Of a stretch of DNA of 64,000 nt, positions 9,317 through 20,612 are shown one piece after another. Numbering within the stretch: the first letter of the stretch is position 1; each line of letters opens with the position of its first letter. A program made the position numbers and the translations under genes. The notes under the pieces are model-generated. The model saw only the letters and a list, made by a program, of their open reading frames with translations, ran no database searches and was not told the DNA's origin. Source of the stretch: Tricholoma matsutake (Eukaryota; Basidiomycota; Agaricomycetes; Agaricales; Tricholomataceae); NCBI GenBank assembly GCA_026075535.2, contig AP026547.1, positions 3,224,001 to 3,288,000 of the forward strand. Direction: 5' to 3'.

Positions 9317-10755
9317 CGAGTGGCCAACGAGACCATTCAAATAAGCCATCCCAGGTCCATCAGCTGTCGCAAGTATGATGTACAGTCGTGACATGACCTT
9401 CTCATTATGGGAGGCATCCCAGACAGAAAGGCCACCTTCCTTGTTAAGCGCAGCAATGTGCTGAAGCCCTGGCAGTTTGAAGGACTCAACAATCTTGATC
9501 TTGTGTGGTCCAGGCATAAATACCGCCAGGGATAACATAGCGCTTCTTGTACCGTAGGTCTGGTGAAAAGTTGATGATGATCCAGACATAAATCCAGCAG
9601 TCAGAAATCTTGTTCCTGTAAAGCTGCGCACCATCGAAGGAAAGCATGAGTACTGTGTCGTGTTCACCAATGTTGCTGTTGTTGACGACCTCAAGTATAT
9701 TTGTCCCACAGACTAAATCATCGACAAGCTCGATGACACCGTTCCGTTGCTGTTCCTCTAAGAGTGAAGTAGTCCATTGCTTTCGCAGTCGTGTAGGATC
9801 TTTTGAGTGCCTGTATAGCTGGTCCAATCGGAATAGTGTAGAACTGTTGTCTCGGCTTCCCAGTGGTAGGATCAAGATGGGACTCGCCACAACGCATGCA
9901 TGTAGTTTGATCTGAAAATGGTCCAGTGTAGGCAAGGCAGGAATTCGGGCACATGTCATGTATGATTGGCATAATCCCAGTGAGATTCCTGATCTTCCGT
10001 TTGAGCTTGTCGTATGTCAGAGGATCGTCATTGGGATATCTAATAAGCATGGTCTCCCTTATGGAGTTAAATAATGTTGCAGAGTTGTTTCCACCAAGAA
10101 AAAGTCGAAGGCACATTAGAAGTTCCTCATCCTCATCCGGGTCAAGGTTGAGAGACTCCTCCGGCGGATCTAGAAGTGTTGCAATGGCATCTGCAGATAA
10201 GTCGCCGTTATACAATGTGGCATTTTTCATGGCTTCGATGAACTGCTGAGCGATTCGCACATCTTCAATCCGGCTGTAGGCTGTTGAGGGATCTTCGACA
10301 TCAGGCTCTGTGTTTACATCAGGATTTTGATCGTGAGGCTCGTGCGCCTGCTCCTCTTCTTCCTCCAGCATTTCGAGGCTTCCAGGATCTGGAGTAATTC
10401 CTTGTTGTGTTGGATTAGCTGTACATGGGTTGTTCAAGCCCTGCAGACCGTATGCTGAGTTCATGTTGCTGATAAGTACAAGAACTTACAGGAAACGAAT
10501 GGTTACTATACTATCGTATACCAGCAGTTCGTTGTCCTCATGTGGATGCTGTATGTCGTGCTCTTCATCTTGCACATGCGCACGTGTATTATTTGAGCAT
10601 TGACGGTCTTGTAGCAACTTTTCTTCGAGGATGCCTGCCTGGCGCATGGACTTTGCGTGATTGTGGTAGGTCGATCTTGGGACTTCGTGCAACCTCTTGC
10701 AGTATCGTGGACAGTCGCAAAAGTACTGCTTTTTGGGCCCAGGTTGTCGTACCAT

Positions 10756-11035
10756 GGAATTGTCAAGCAGATAGGGAGAGACAAGCAGTACGCATTGGCA
10801 AAGTTGTCAATTGATGGAGTACGGTACACAGCAAAGTCGTATACATCAAAATATCAAAGGAAAGTCATCGACTAGTCATCGATTCATCATTCAATACGTA
10901 TCGCCCAATTCAGATGAATATCCATTTTGGCCAAATTTTGGCTCAATTGGGGTGTTTTGGTACTGTTTGGCTTATTTGGGCTCATCTTGGCTCGACGGAC
11001 TTTTCACTGGGATTCAACATTCAACCATACCACAT
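10756..11035. other. No gene recognised
   Basis: This stretch lies upstream of the Tnp2 N-terminus. It is A/T-rich with repeated TTTGGC/TTTGGG words and has no convincing frame. It could include the missing end of the CACTA element, but I found no matching terminal repeat. Confidence 0.5.
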
Positions 11036-12060
11036 TGCCGCGTCCCTTCCCATAAGACCTCACCCCCTTCGTAAATGCGACCTCGACCACCACCATAGCC
11101 TCCAGGCCCTAAGTAAGTAATGTTTTTCTTACTGACAATACATTTTCTAGGTACAACGACAACGCACACGGCCCGTACACCTCCCCATTCAAATGGGATG
11201 GGTTCGTTTACGTCTAGCACGACCCCAGGCGGGTGCCGTGAGTGGGTAACCACTAGGTAAGCACCCGCTACTTCCGTATGCCCGTCATGCCACTACTACC
11301 TCGAAATAGGTAAGGAGTCCAGCACATGCTACTACCGCTGCGAGCCACTGCTCGCAGGGTGGACTGTTGGTAGACGACGGGACTGAGTGACGACAGGGAC
11401 AGGGACCACACGGCGCACAACAACAAGGAGGGAAGGACAGTACCATGACGACGACGGCCAACCGCCGCTGCGAGCAACTGCTCGCAGGGTGGGCGAGGAC
11501 AGACAACAACAACAAAACGAGGACGGGGGCGGGACGACGAGGTTCCACCACCACCACCCCACCCGCAACCGCAATCCCCGCCGCGAGCGACTGCTTGCGG
11601 GGTGGACACACGGGCAGAACAACAACAACGACGGCACAGAACGACAAAATGGGGCAGGGACATCAACGCAGACAGGGACGACCCAGCACCGCCCACCAAG
11701 CGACAACCACAACGGTGAGGAGATGACAAGGTAGGATGACGGCCACCACCACCACGCGACCCCCAACCGCCGCCCCGAGCAACCGCTCGTCGGGTGGAAA
11801 CAGGGAGAAACGAGGACAGGGACGACGGGGAGAGGGAGCAGGCGCAACAACGACGACGGCACGATGGGGAGCGGGACAAAGACGAGGGGCAACGACGACA
11901 ACGATGGCAACAGGGACGACGGCAGCCGCATCATGACCCCTAGATGGATTTGTTTTTTTTTCCTTCTCATTTTTCTTTTCAGTTTCGATTAATACTGTTG
12001 TTGCCTTGCCCCCCTCGCATTTGGATGAGGGAGGTGGTTAGTTTTTTCATGTATATAATT
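11036..12060. repeat. Cluster of palindromic modules (M2, M3 x4, M4)
   Basis: This GC-rich block shares its parts with the insides of the hAT-like elements. M2 (CAAATGGGATG ... GGTAAGCACCC) lies at about 11189-11265. Four GAGCA..TGCTC palindromes followed by a GGGTGG or GGGGTGG tail lie at about 11339, 11467, 11582 and 11774. A CCCCTCGCATTT..GAGGGAGG hairpin lies near 12010. Between them are low-complexity ACGACGACA/CAACAACAA tracts that produce long but meaningless frames. No terminal repeats were found, so it is probably an element that has lost its ends. Confidence 0.7.
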
Positions 12061-12346
12061 GTGTAGTACCTTCTCAGGTTAATTCATTTTTGTGACCCAT
12101 TTTCTTACCACTCAAAATCGTGTGGATAGTCAGAAAATAAAAACAGAGATTATATTTTTGACTTTGGGAATAACCTTTCCTTTTTTGGATGTCAGTGTGG
12201 AGGAGAGTAAGCCTGTTGCGCTGGTGTAAGCGTGAGAGGAATCACGAAGGAGTGACACAGAGTAACCCTTCGATCTCACCGATAAGAATCGTGCTATCCT
12301 AAATATCCTCGAGAAGTAGCAAGACCGACTCTATTTTCCCTCTAGA
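12061..12346. other. Upstream region of the NACHT gene
   Basis: No gene seen. The region is A/T-rich with several T runs and would contain the promoter of the downstream NACHT gene. I see no clear TATA box at a fixed distance from the start codon. Confidence 0.4.
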
Positions 12347-14042
12347 ATGACTTTTTTTCATGGGGCCAGAGGAGTGCATGTGTCTGGGGGTCAGTTCACC
12401 GGCATTGGAGGGGATCAGAACTTGATCAACTACTATGCTAACAGCTGTGAGTACTAGCTTATACGGGTACTTATCTTTCTGACATCACTTGAAACCAGTG
12501 TCCATTTTTGACATCTTGAAGGAACACACGGCCCTCAACGCTGCTTATAACTCTAGGGAACGTGAATCGGAGCATGCATCTATTTGTCAAGAGGGCACAC
12601 GCGAGAGTGTCTTAAGAACGATATCGGCATGGTGCGGGGGAAATATCGGCTATCCGGTGTGCTGGCTTGAGGGACCTGCTGCCTCGGGAAAGTCTACAAT
12701 CGCGCATACCATCGCAAAGCAGTGTGACGATCATAATCGGCTTGCCTTCAGTTTTTTCTTCTCAAGAGGCAAGCATGATCGCAGCGATACGACCAAATTT
12801 GTCCCATCATTTGCATACCAGCTTGCCAAATCCATTCCTGCAATACAACCCTCAGTGCGGCGTGCTTTAGCTGAAGATCCCTCTGCTCCTCATCTGGGTT
12901 TGCGCAATCAGATCGAAAAGCTCACTCTCCATCCCTTCCTTACCATTCCGGGACGCATCCAGCCTAAGATCGTTGTTGTTGATGGTCTCGATGAGAGTAG
13001 CGACGATGATCTTATACAGGAGCTCATCCGGCTTCTTGTTGACACCACAAATCGCCTCCCCTTTCGATTCCTCTTTACCAGCCGGCCTGAGCATCATATC
13101 CGACAAATATTCGAAACCTCCTTGGTCAAACAGAATACTTATTTTCTCTTGCTTCGTGACTTCCGTGCTCACAGTGATGTTCGGAAATACTTACAACGGC
13201 ATCTTGCAGAAATACGTGATCAGAATGATGACGTTATGCGAGATGTGGCACGTCCTTGGCCATTAGATAAAGAACTCGACAGGCTGGTACACCAATCAGA
13301 TGGTCTATTCATCTATGTGTCAACACTTGTCAAATTCATGTCTGACAAGACAGACTATCCACAAGAAAGACTCCAGACAGCCATGATGACACATAGTGGT
13401 GTCGATCCTCTCTATCATCAGGTTCTATCCGCAGCTCAAAAGTTCAAGTACTCGGAACGAGTGATTGGCACCATCATATACCTTTGATATCCCCTTATTA
13501 TCCGTGAACTGGGACAGCTCCTACAGCTACCACTTGGCTGTATTCACCTAGCATTGCGTGGATGCCAGTCTGTTTTTGTGGTTCCTGATACTGATCAGGA
13601 GTTTGTTCGCCCATATCATGCATCACTAAGAGAATTCCTCACAGATTGTAACCGGGCAGGAGAACACTTTTTTGATCCCCAAGTGTACCATGTCTCCATT
13701 TTGGTTGACTGTTTCCAATGCATTGAGAATTATAAAGGTGGTGAACATCTACTCTATGCCTGCAATAACTGGTGTCATCACCTTTCATTGGCACTTTCAT
13801 ATGGTGCAACTGTTGGATCCATGAATGCCAAATGTGATGTGGTCATGCTCATGATGAAGATGGAGCAGGAGTGGATGAGACTTTGGATGTATGGATTGGA
13901 GAATTTTGATGGTGTGGATGAGATGTGTACAGATTGTGAATCAGTAATGGTAAGAATGACAGTAAGTCTTTTTGTGGAAAATTTGGAGTATTTATTAATG
14001 TATGCTGGACAAAGGAAATGTCTGTTCAGTGGAGAGATGTAA
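12347..14042 (+). pseudogene. NACHT-domain STAND NTPase (fungal NLR-like), one in-frame TGA
   Basis: Family role: signal-transducing NTPases linked to non-self recognition and programmed cell death in fungi. Exon 1 (12347-12446) encodes HVSGGQFTGIGGDQN, a head typical of basidiomycete NACHT proteins. A 52-nt intron (12447-12498) leads to exon 2. Walker A is GPAASGKST and Walker B is KIVVVDGLDES, followed by FLFTSRPEHHIRQIF (sensor region) and the winged-helix part. At 13485-13487 a TGA interrupts the frame (IIYL-stop-YPLI), yet the same frame continues intact to 14042 through FVRPYHASLREFLTD and YACNNWCHHLSLALS. Relatives have Arg at this position, so a CGA to TGA change is likely. No C-terminal WD40, ankyrin or TPR repeats are seen. 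It could be a recent pseudogene or an allele. Confidence 0.85.
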
Positions 14043-14077
14043 TAGGAAGTTCAAAGCACATACTGAATGTGGTACAG

Positions 14078-15730
14078 GTAAATGAGCAATTATACACATT
14101 GGAGCATTCTTGTTGATTTTGTTGTGATATTTAGAAAGTAGGTGCAGTGCTGACTTGGCAGAAAATTAGCTGAATATGCTATGTTTCATATTTGCATTAG
14201 CTGGTATGTGACAAACATGCTATGGATGCATATTTTATAGCTAACAACTGATTCTGCTTAGAGGGTAAGCCATTAAATGTAATTGATGGAAGAATGACTT
14301 GAAATATAGTAAATGGTATCTTGATACAGAGTGTGAGTATATTTAATGGATGTGATAGCAAAAGCACTTGATGATAACCATGTGGCATCTGCTGCTAGAA
14401 AGTAAGTGATTTTCTTTGACATATGCAGGACCACTTGCTGAGACTTTTGTGCTATCTGCCTATCTTTAGAGAGTAAGTGATTCTGTTTGGCATGCACAGG
14501 ACCTCTTGCTGATGGTTTTGTGCCATCTGCCTGTCTTTAGGGAGTAAGTGATTCTGCTTGGCATGTGCAGGACCTCTTGCTGATGGTTTTGTGGCATCTG
14601 CCTATCTTTAGGGAGTAAGTGATTCTGTTTGGTATGTGCAGGACCTCTTGCTGATGGTTTTGTGGCATTTACCTGTCTTTAGGATGTAAGTGATTCTGTT
14701 TGGCATATGCAGGACCTCTTGCTGATAGTTTTGTGGCATCTGCCTGTCTTTAGTATGTAAGTGATTCTGTTTGGTATGTGCAGGACCTCTTGCTGATGGT
14801 TTTATGGCATCAGCCTGTCTTTAGTATGTAAGTGATTCTGTTTGGCATGTGCAGGACCTCTTTCTGATGGTTTTGTGGCATCTACCTGTCTTTAGGATGT
14901 AAGTAATTCTGTTTGGCATGTGCAGGACCTCTTGCTAATAGTTTGGTGGCATCTGCCTGTCTCTAGATAGTAAGAGATTCTATTTGCAATATTCAGCTCC
15001 TTTTATTGATGGTTTTGGGTTATCTGGTTGTCTTTAGTATGTGAGTAATTTTTTTCCACACTCCGAGAACTATTTTATGATTTATTGTGGTACTTCTTCA
15101 GATTGTAAGTGATCATATCTGATATATGGTAAACCATATATTAATATCTAGTAGGGTGTATGTGACATGTTTGAAAAATACAGCAAGTTGTCTAATAATA
15201 CAATTTACCCTTTCTATTTCAGAATGTATGTATTTTAATTTAATTAACTTTCTCTCATCATTTGTTAACTAATGATTTATGCTTAGTGGGCATGTGTCAT
15301 TATTTTGCTCTGTGTTCCTCAAGGCTTCACTAATAGCCATACTTTGCATTTGATAGAAAGTAAGGACTGTCTTTTTTTCTGCTTCTGTTATTCTGCTTAG
15401 TGCATATTTTTTTGTCTGCTCAGGATGTTAGTAAAATATGTTCCTTGATATGTTCCTTGCATTCAACTCTTACTTGCATTCAACATAGGTTGTATGTTAT
15501 TAAACTGCTTTTTGCCTTCTTATTTTCACCTCCTGACTTGCCAGATTGTATGTTGTTTTGTAACATCCATTTTGAATCCAGTACTCAATTCTTTTATAGG
15601 ATGTGGGTTGGTCTTTCTTACTTGCTGCATTTCTACTGATAATCAGCAATTTGCCTGTTTCCAGCATGTATGTATTATTTTTAATTCAGATCATGCTCAA
15701 GCAATCTTTTTTTATTAATAGTTTTTGGGT
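14078..15730 (+). other. Stack of intron-like units separated by single triplets
   Basis: Beginning 36 bp after the NACHT stop, the sequence is a series of short units that start with a GT(A/G)(A/N)GT-type donor and end in (C/T)AG, with three bases before the next donor. The donors start at 14138, 14204, 14265, 14333, 14402, then every 71 bp to 15041, then 15105, (15158), 15226, 15290 (GC donor), 15360, 15427, 15492, 15548, 15603 and 15668. The in-between triplets are AAA, CTG, AGG, AGT, AAA, AGA, GGA, GGA, GAT, TAT and so on; only the 15158 junction departs (six bases, including TAG). Many units contain CTGAT, CTAAC or CTAAT at a branch-site distance. This could be transcribed as a chain of introns with one-codon exons, or it may be a repeat that merely carries these words. 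Confidence 0.6.
14402..15041 (+). repeat. 71-bp minisatellite, about nine units
   Basis: Nine successive units have an exact 71-bp period. Each opens GTAAGTGATTCTG, has TGCAGGACCTCTTGCTGATG in the middle and ends CTGTCTTTAG plus a triplet. Units differ by a few substitutions and no indels. It is the homogenised core of the longer intron-like stack. Confidence 0.92.
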
Positions 15731-16480
15731 GAGCTATTGTCTTTTACCTTTTTGCAATGTTTAATGTGGTTTGTTTCCAACAAATCCTTAGATCACACAT
15801 GAATTATTGGCTCTTGAAAATGTTTGCCCTGCTTGGAAGATGTGTTGTTTCTTCTCATTTGCTTTACACTTTACTCATTCATTCTTTTAGATTCTTTCAG
15901 AAATACAGAATACCTCTATGCCTACATTTCTGCCCATGTTTTTCATTCTATTTTTGCTGCAGTAGCTTTTCAATACTTACAGCATTAACTGCTTTCTTAT
16001 ACTATATTACTGTTACTTTTGATTTCTAAATCCAATTAGCAATACATTCTTAGGCATAGCATGAGTGACTTGTGGATGTGTCCATTTACCAACACCAATA
16101 TATTGCCTTTATTATGTCAAGCACACATTGATATGCTTGCAGGTCATCTGAGCACTGAACCACTGAAACTAAGGCTGAACATGGTCCAGGTCACCCACAG
16201 GTACCTGTGAGTTGACCTGTGGGAATGCCAATGTGTATGCACACTCACAGCTCCAGGTCATCCATGGGAATAGATCCTTGAGGATCCAGGTATCAGTTTT
16301 TTCAGGCACAATGTAAGCATGTTGCTTACTACAAAGCCTTGAGTTGTAACATATATATTCTGTCCAATATAATCAACTAACTGTTGATTATACTGCTTTT
16401 TAGTGAAAGGGTAAGTTGTAACTTGCTGCTTGGACAGAGCTGATCATCCTTACACACAAGTACTCATGCATGAACCATTG
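15731..16480. other. T-rich region without recognised gene
   Basis: The stretch from 15731 to about 16060 is T-rich and continues the base composition of the intron-like stack, but the triplet spacing is lost. A GC-richer patch at 16150-16300 has several CAGGTCA/ACAGGT words, possibly one end of a hAT-like element. No partner end was found. Confidence 0.4.
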
Positions 16481-16509
16481 CACTGTTTGCCTGCTCTTGG
16501 AAGTTATAA

Positions 16510-17125
16510 AGATCCTGTATGGAGTGTAGAATACCAGTTTATGAAGAGAATAACTCCACCATTATTTATTTACAGTGCTGAGAGTTGCTAAGAGAAATGA
16601 GGAGGAAGAGGTGTTTACCATAAAGGAATGAGTCCACCATTCAACTAGTGCTCTAGGGAGAGTGTAGATATACAGTATGAAGTGCATAATCCAAGTTTAC
16701 AAAAAGCACAGTAGTGGCATTACTGAGTTATGTTGCTTTGGGTTTTTGGGAGGAATGCGGAGGAAGGGATGGTTGCTATAAAATAACAGCTGTACCATTC
16801 ACTAGTACTTTGGATACAGCATATATATATCATATATAATGCCAAATCCAAGTTTATGTTTATGAAAAAAACTGTCCCAGAATCATTGAGTTATGATGCT
16901 ACAGGCCTTCTAAAGGAATGAGGAGGAAGGGGTGGTTATTATAACAGCTGCACCATTAGACTAGTGCTTTAGGGACAACATACATATGCTATATACAGCA
17001 TGGAATTTCAGTTTAAGAAAGGAACCATCACATAATTGTTGAGTTATAATGCTATGGGCTTTGTAGAGGAATGAGGAGGATGGCTGATTGGTATAAAATA
17101 ATGGCTGCACTGTTCAACTAGTGCT
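16510..17125. repeat. Tandem repeat of about 158 bp, four diverged copies
   Basis: The word AATGAGGAGGAAGGGGTGGTT recurs in variant form near 16596, 16754, 16915 and 17070, each followed by ATAAAATAACAGCTGCACCATT-like and CAACTAGTGCTTTAGGG-like sequence. The copies differ by 10-20 percent with small indels. No coding sense was found. Confidence 0.75.
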
Positions 17126-17195
17126 TTGGGGGACTTGAATATATAGAATCTCTATCATGACCCTTAGCTGTCTTACACCTGGCAAGAAACCTCCC

Positions 17196-17449
17196 TCATT
17201 GTGGCAAAATCACAGGGCCATGATATAAATCATGCACAAAATCTGCAGACCTAGATCCAGCCATGGAATGAATCTGATGATCCGACAAACTCCCATCAAC
17301 AAAGTTGTTTTGAGTGCTGACACTTCCATGCCATCGATGTTTGTGGTGCCATATATAATAACACCACAACAAATGTTCACCTTCCACAGCTGGGCACCTA
17401 CAACCCACAACTTGCCATCCAATCCAGAAAAATTGTGTTGTATTACAAT
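17196..17449 (-). pseudogene. Unidentified coding fragment cut by a hAT-like insertion
   Basis: A minus-strand frame of about 88 codons is open (VVGCRCPAVEGEHLLW, DGSLSDHQIHSMAG, SADFVHDLYHGPV). If the 17450-21178 element is removed, the frame appears to continue into 21187-21230 (VIIRDRN). The composition looks like real protein, but I do not recognise the family. A plus-strand frame over the same bases is also open, so even the strand is not certain. Confidence 0.35.
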
Positions 17450-17737
17450 TAGTGATGTGCATGGCTCAGCTCAAAGCTGTAAGCCAGCCAAGCCTGGCTA
17501 GGCTACCATGGTGGCCTGCAAGGGGCTGTGGCTCAGGCCCAGACTCTGGGAAGCCATAAGCCATGGCCTGAGCCATGGCTTTCAGTGGTTGACCTCAGCA
17601 TGGACTTTCATGGTCAATAACTGTCAGTTCATAGTGTTTGTTATTGTTTAGCATATCAATGTCTCAAGATCTCAACATTCAATATGTAACATTCAATGTT
17701 CAGCCTCACTCCAAGAAGCCATGTCACATAGAAAATA

Positions 17738-17842
17738 GGCCCAAACAATGTCCATCATTGTTTGGGCCCTAGGCATGTTTTTTTCTTATCACTTTCTTGT
17801 TTTTTTTGTTCAACTAACTATTGTATCCATTTTTTATAGGTT
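17738..17842 (+). repeat. M1 palindrome with intron-like unit
   Basis: GGCCCAAACAATG pairs with CATTGTTTGGGCC around a short loop, so the inner bases differ from the CGAC/GTCG form of other copies yet still pair. GGCATGTTTTTTT follows at once, then CAACTAACT and TTTTTATAG 50-60 bp later, like a donor, branch site and acceptor. Confidence 0.65.
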
Positions 17843-17856
17843 GCAACTATTGTTAC

Positions 17857-18391
17857 AAGAGGCAGAGCAATATATCACCCTGGAGAAAATGTTGGGAATA
17901 ATGGGAGAAAAAAACACTTTTTCACTGGGGAAAAATAAAAGGAACCATCAGTAAAAATATGTTATTTTCCCACACTTTGTCCTTTTGGTTGCTGGAGGAA
18001 AATAACTAATCTGTTTCCAGGAGAAAAACTTGTGAACATTATGGGGTAAAAGGTCATTTTCCCATATATTCCCACTTTTTTCTCTGTGGAAAAATAACTA
18101 ATCTGTTTCTAGGTGAAAAAATTGTGGAAGTCAGGAGAAAAAATGTTATTTTCACCAGATAAAGAGAAAATGTGGAAAAAAAGATATATTTCCCCTCCAT
18201 TTTCACCTGATTTTCTCCTGGGAATGGATGAGTTATTTTTGCTGGGCAAGAGCAAAGAGAAAAGTGAGGGAAAAACAACATTTTTTACTGATGGTTCCTT
18301 TTATTTGTCCCCAGGGAAAAAGTGTCTTTTTTCCCTATTATTCCCAAGATATTCTCCAGGGTAATATATTGCTCTGCCTCTTGTGTGTATA
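17857..18391. repeat. Foldback (long inverted repeat) element
   Basis: The left arm beginning ACAAGAGGCAGAGCAATATA and the right arm ending in its complement are about 105 bp long and roughly 90 percent identical by eye, including the GGAACCATCAGTAAAA end. The middle is rich in GGAAAATAACTAATCTGTTTCC-like words that also occur in both orientations. It resembles a MITE, but no clear target duplication is visible. Confidence 0.72.
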
Positions 18392-19329
18392 ACCATGAGA
18401 TGGCCCCCAAAGATGGCACACCCATGCCACTGCTGTGAGAATGGGATGACAAATGGCAGGATGATGAGATGACAACCAATAGGAATGATGTGGGAGGGGG
18501 GAGAAGCAACAAACAATGAATGACAGGAACAGGGCACAAATGACGATAGACGTTGTTTGGGCCTCAGGTAAGTTTTTTTGCCTTTCTTCAAGTTTCTTTT
18601 TACTAACCAACTAATTTTTAGATTCTAAACATCTTGTAATGATGGACCCCACCCCACGCGAGGGGACAACAGAAGACAGGGAACAAACAGCATGAATGAC
18701 AGGGGACAACCCAGCACCCCAACAATGAGGGACAGGATGATGGCCACCATGACCACCATAGCACCCCCAACTGCTGCTGCAAGCAACTGCCACTGTGAGC
18801 AACTGCTTGCAGGGTGGAAATAGGGAGCAATGAGGGACTTAAAGGTGATGAACAATGGAGGGAAGGAACAGCGACAATGGAAAGGGGGACAAACAACTGG
18901 ATGTCATAGCTTTGGGTGAGTCAATTAGTTTCAGACCATATTCCTCCCAGGCTAACATCCACTTTTATGTAGTACATGAATGTATTTGTACCTCAAGAAT
19001 GTCAGTAGTATAATATATGTTCGATTCCATCAGTGTTCCAATCCCTGCTGGACTAAGGTCACCTAGTACTCCCTCACTCTTCCTCTTACACTGTATGAGC
19101 TGCAGCTTGGGCCTCAGCCAAGCCTAAGCCAGCCTGAATGTTGAAGTTGGGGCCACAGCAGTAATTTACACTCCCCCACCTATTCCGATCGGACTCTCTG
19201 GAATCCAGTTATTCCAGACTCCAAGTTATGCATGTTTAGTTTAATTAACTTACAGTATACAACAGTAGAAAGTCAAGTCAAGTCAAACTTCAAGTTCTGA
19301 AGTTCCTCAGTTGCCTACAAAATTAATTT

Positions 19330-19425
19330 GTGCAGAGCAAGGATTGAACTCAAGGCCTCATGATAAAGTAATCATGTGATAAACCAAACACTGTGCTCAA
19401 CCAGTTGAGCCACAGGAGAATTATT
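19330..19425 (-). repeat. tRNA-like sequence facing the left end
   Basis: On the minus strand TGTGGCTCAACTGGTTGAGC resembles a D arm with an A box, and TTGAGTTCAATCCTTG about 50 bases later resembles a T arm with a B box. It is nearly the same sequence as the plus-strand copy at 45157-45245 in another element. It looks like a SINE-type Pol III promoter rather than a working tRNA. Confidence 0.55.
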
Positions 19426-20248
19426 AACTAGCTATTATAAAGTTTATTTCTGACACTCAAACTCACAACTTCATTTTTTCAAAGTAGATAATTAAGATCA
19501 AATTTTTTTAATTTAAGCCCATCCCTCGCAGGGGATGATTTGATTATATATATACATAAAACTAACCCCTCGCATTCAGTGCAAGGGGGAGGTAAAAATG
19601 TCAAGAAAAAAAAAACCCTCCCCCACAGACAAAATGGGGGAGGGGGAGGTGTAATAATATTAAATAATTAAAACTACAAAAAAACCCTCCCCACGCAAAA
19701 TGTGGAGGAGGGGGAGGGGACACGGGGTGGTGTGTCGTCGTCTCCTATCCAGGTGCCTAGGCATCGTTCCACCCACGTTCCACCCCATGAGCAGTTGCTC
19801 ATGAGGCTGGGGGTGGGTGGCTTGTCATTGTTGTCATTCCACCCGCAATCCACCCCATGAGCAGTTGCTCGTGAGGCTGGGGGTGGGTGGCTTGTCATTG
19901 TTTGTCGCTGTCGTCCTCCATTTGGATTTCTGTCTTTTTTTTTTTTTTGGGGGGGGGGGGGGGGGTCAGTGCGACATGGCATGTGTACGGGGGTTGGTGG
20001 GTGCTTACTAGGCAGGTATCCCCCTTCTGGGGTCTCCTGGCATCCCTCTGCACCCACCTAGCCCATGTCGACAGCCTCACATCCCATTTGAAAGGGGAGG
20101 AGGGGATTGGGTGGCTGTGGGCATGCGTTGCGCATTTTTCATTGCAGCAGGTCGTCCCCAGTAGTATATAGCCTAAAAAGCAATAAATTACAATTAGTTG
20201 TTTGATAAAAAGAAAAAGAAAAAAGAAAAAAGAAAAAAACTTATCTAT

Positions 20249-20280
20249 GGCCCAAACGACAATTGCCGTCGTTTGGGCCC
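20249..20280 (-). repeat. M1 palindrome with intron-like unit (minus copy)
   Basis: GGCCCAAACGAC and GTCGTTTGGGCCC flank a 7-base loop. On the minus strand it is followed by ATAAGTTTTTTTC, a T/C-rich tract, AACTAAT and TTTTTAG, reproducing the donor, branch and acceptor layout of the plus copies. Confidence 0.7.
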
Positions 20281-20534
20281 ACGTTCCGTCCAGTCGGCTC
20301 ATTTGAAGGTGGTGGTGATGGAGGCAGTGGGCATGGGAATGGTGGTGGCGGGTGCACACACAGTGGTGGTGGTAGAGTGGAGAGAAGGAGGAGGCAGTGT
20401 TGATGATGGTGGTGGTGGTTGTGAGCTGGCAGTCACATGTCACATGTCATGCAATATGCATGTTTGCATATTCCGTTCATGGCTGTAACTATGCACCTTG
20501 GTTGGGTAATAAAATTATTAGATGTATTTGGGTG

Positions 20535-20612
20535 AACAATTACTTGGTAGCTCAGTGGTTAAGCATGCTGTTATGTGTGCAGACTCAAGGTCAAGTGTTC
20601 AATTCTTGTTGC
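20535..20612 (+). repeat. tRNA-like sequence facing the right end
   Basis: TTGGTAGCTCAGTGGTTAAGC matches a D arm with an A box, and GGTCAAGTGTTCAATTCTTG resembles a T arm with a B box. The spacing fits a tRNA but several stems are poorly paired. It points toward the right terminus of the 19159-20886 element. Confidence 0.55.

Larger units (their letters stand above)
6938..10755 (-). pseudogene. Tnp2-type CACTA (EnSpm) transposase, interrupted and truncated
   Basis: Minus-strand blocks follow the Tnp2 family of basidiomycetes. 10755-10486 has a Cys-rich N-terminus (CDCPRYCKRLHEVPRSTYH). 10464-9718 has an acidic linker and a CPNSCLAYTG..CMRCGE zinc motif. 9959-9317 contains LMLSFDGAQLYR, the DLRYKKRYVIPGG block and YLNGLVGH. 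After an LTR element (7802-9316), 7801-6985 continues with GCHLWCGLAGHHKP and YEKLHCETGICKPSI, then KAWEFLLYIFGLGPGLLY. After a TGA the frame goes on with VGPGITYSQWTMER and stops abruptly near 6938, close to the Nudix gene. Frame breaks lie near 9500-9720. I saw no CACTA termini, so the element is a remnant. Confidence 0.82.

Noticed and set aside
11268..11970. Long open frames on both strands (Ser/Leu/Pro-rich on minus, Thr/Arg-rich on plus)
   Set aside because: They follow ACGACGACA and CAACAACAA low-complexity DNA and M3 palindromes; no domain or start context supports a protein.
14402..15041. CRISPR array
   Set aside because: The 71-bp units are wholly repeated with no unique spacers, and the genome is fungal.
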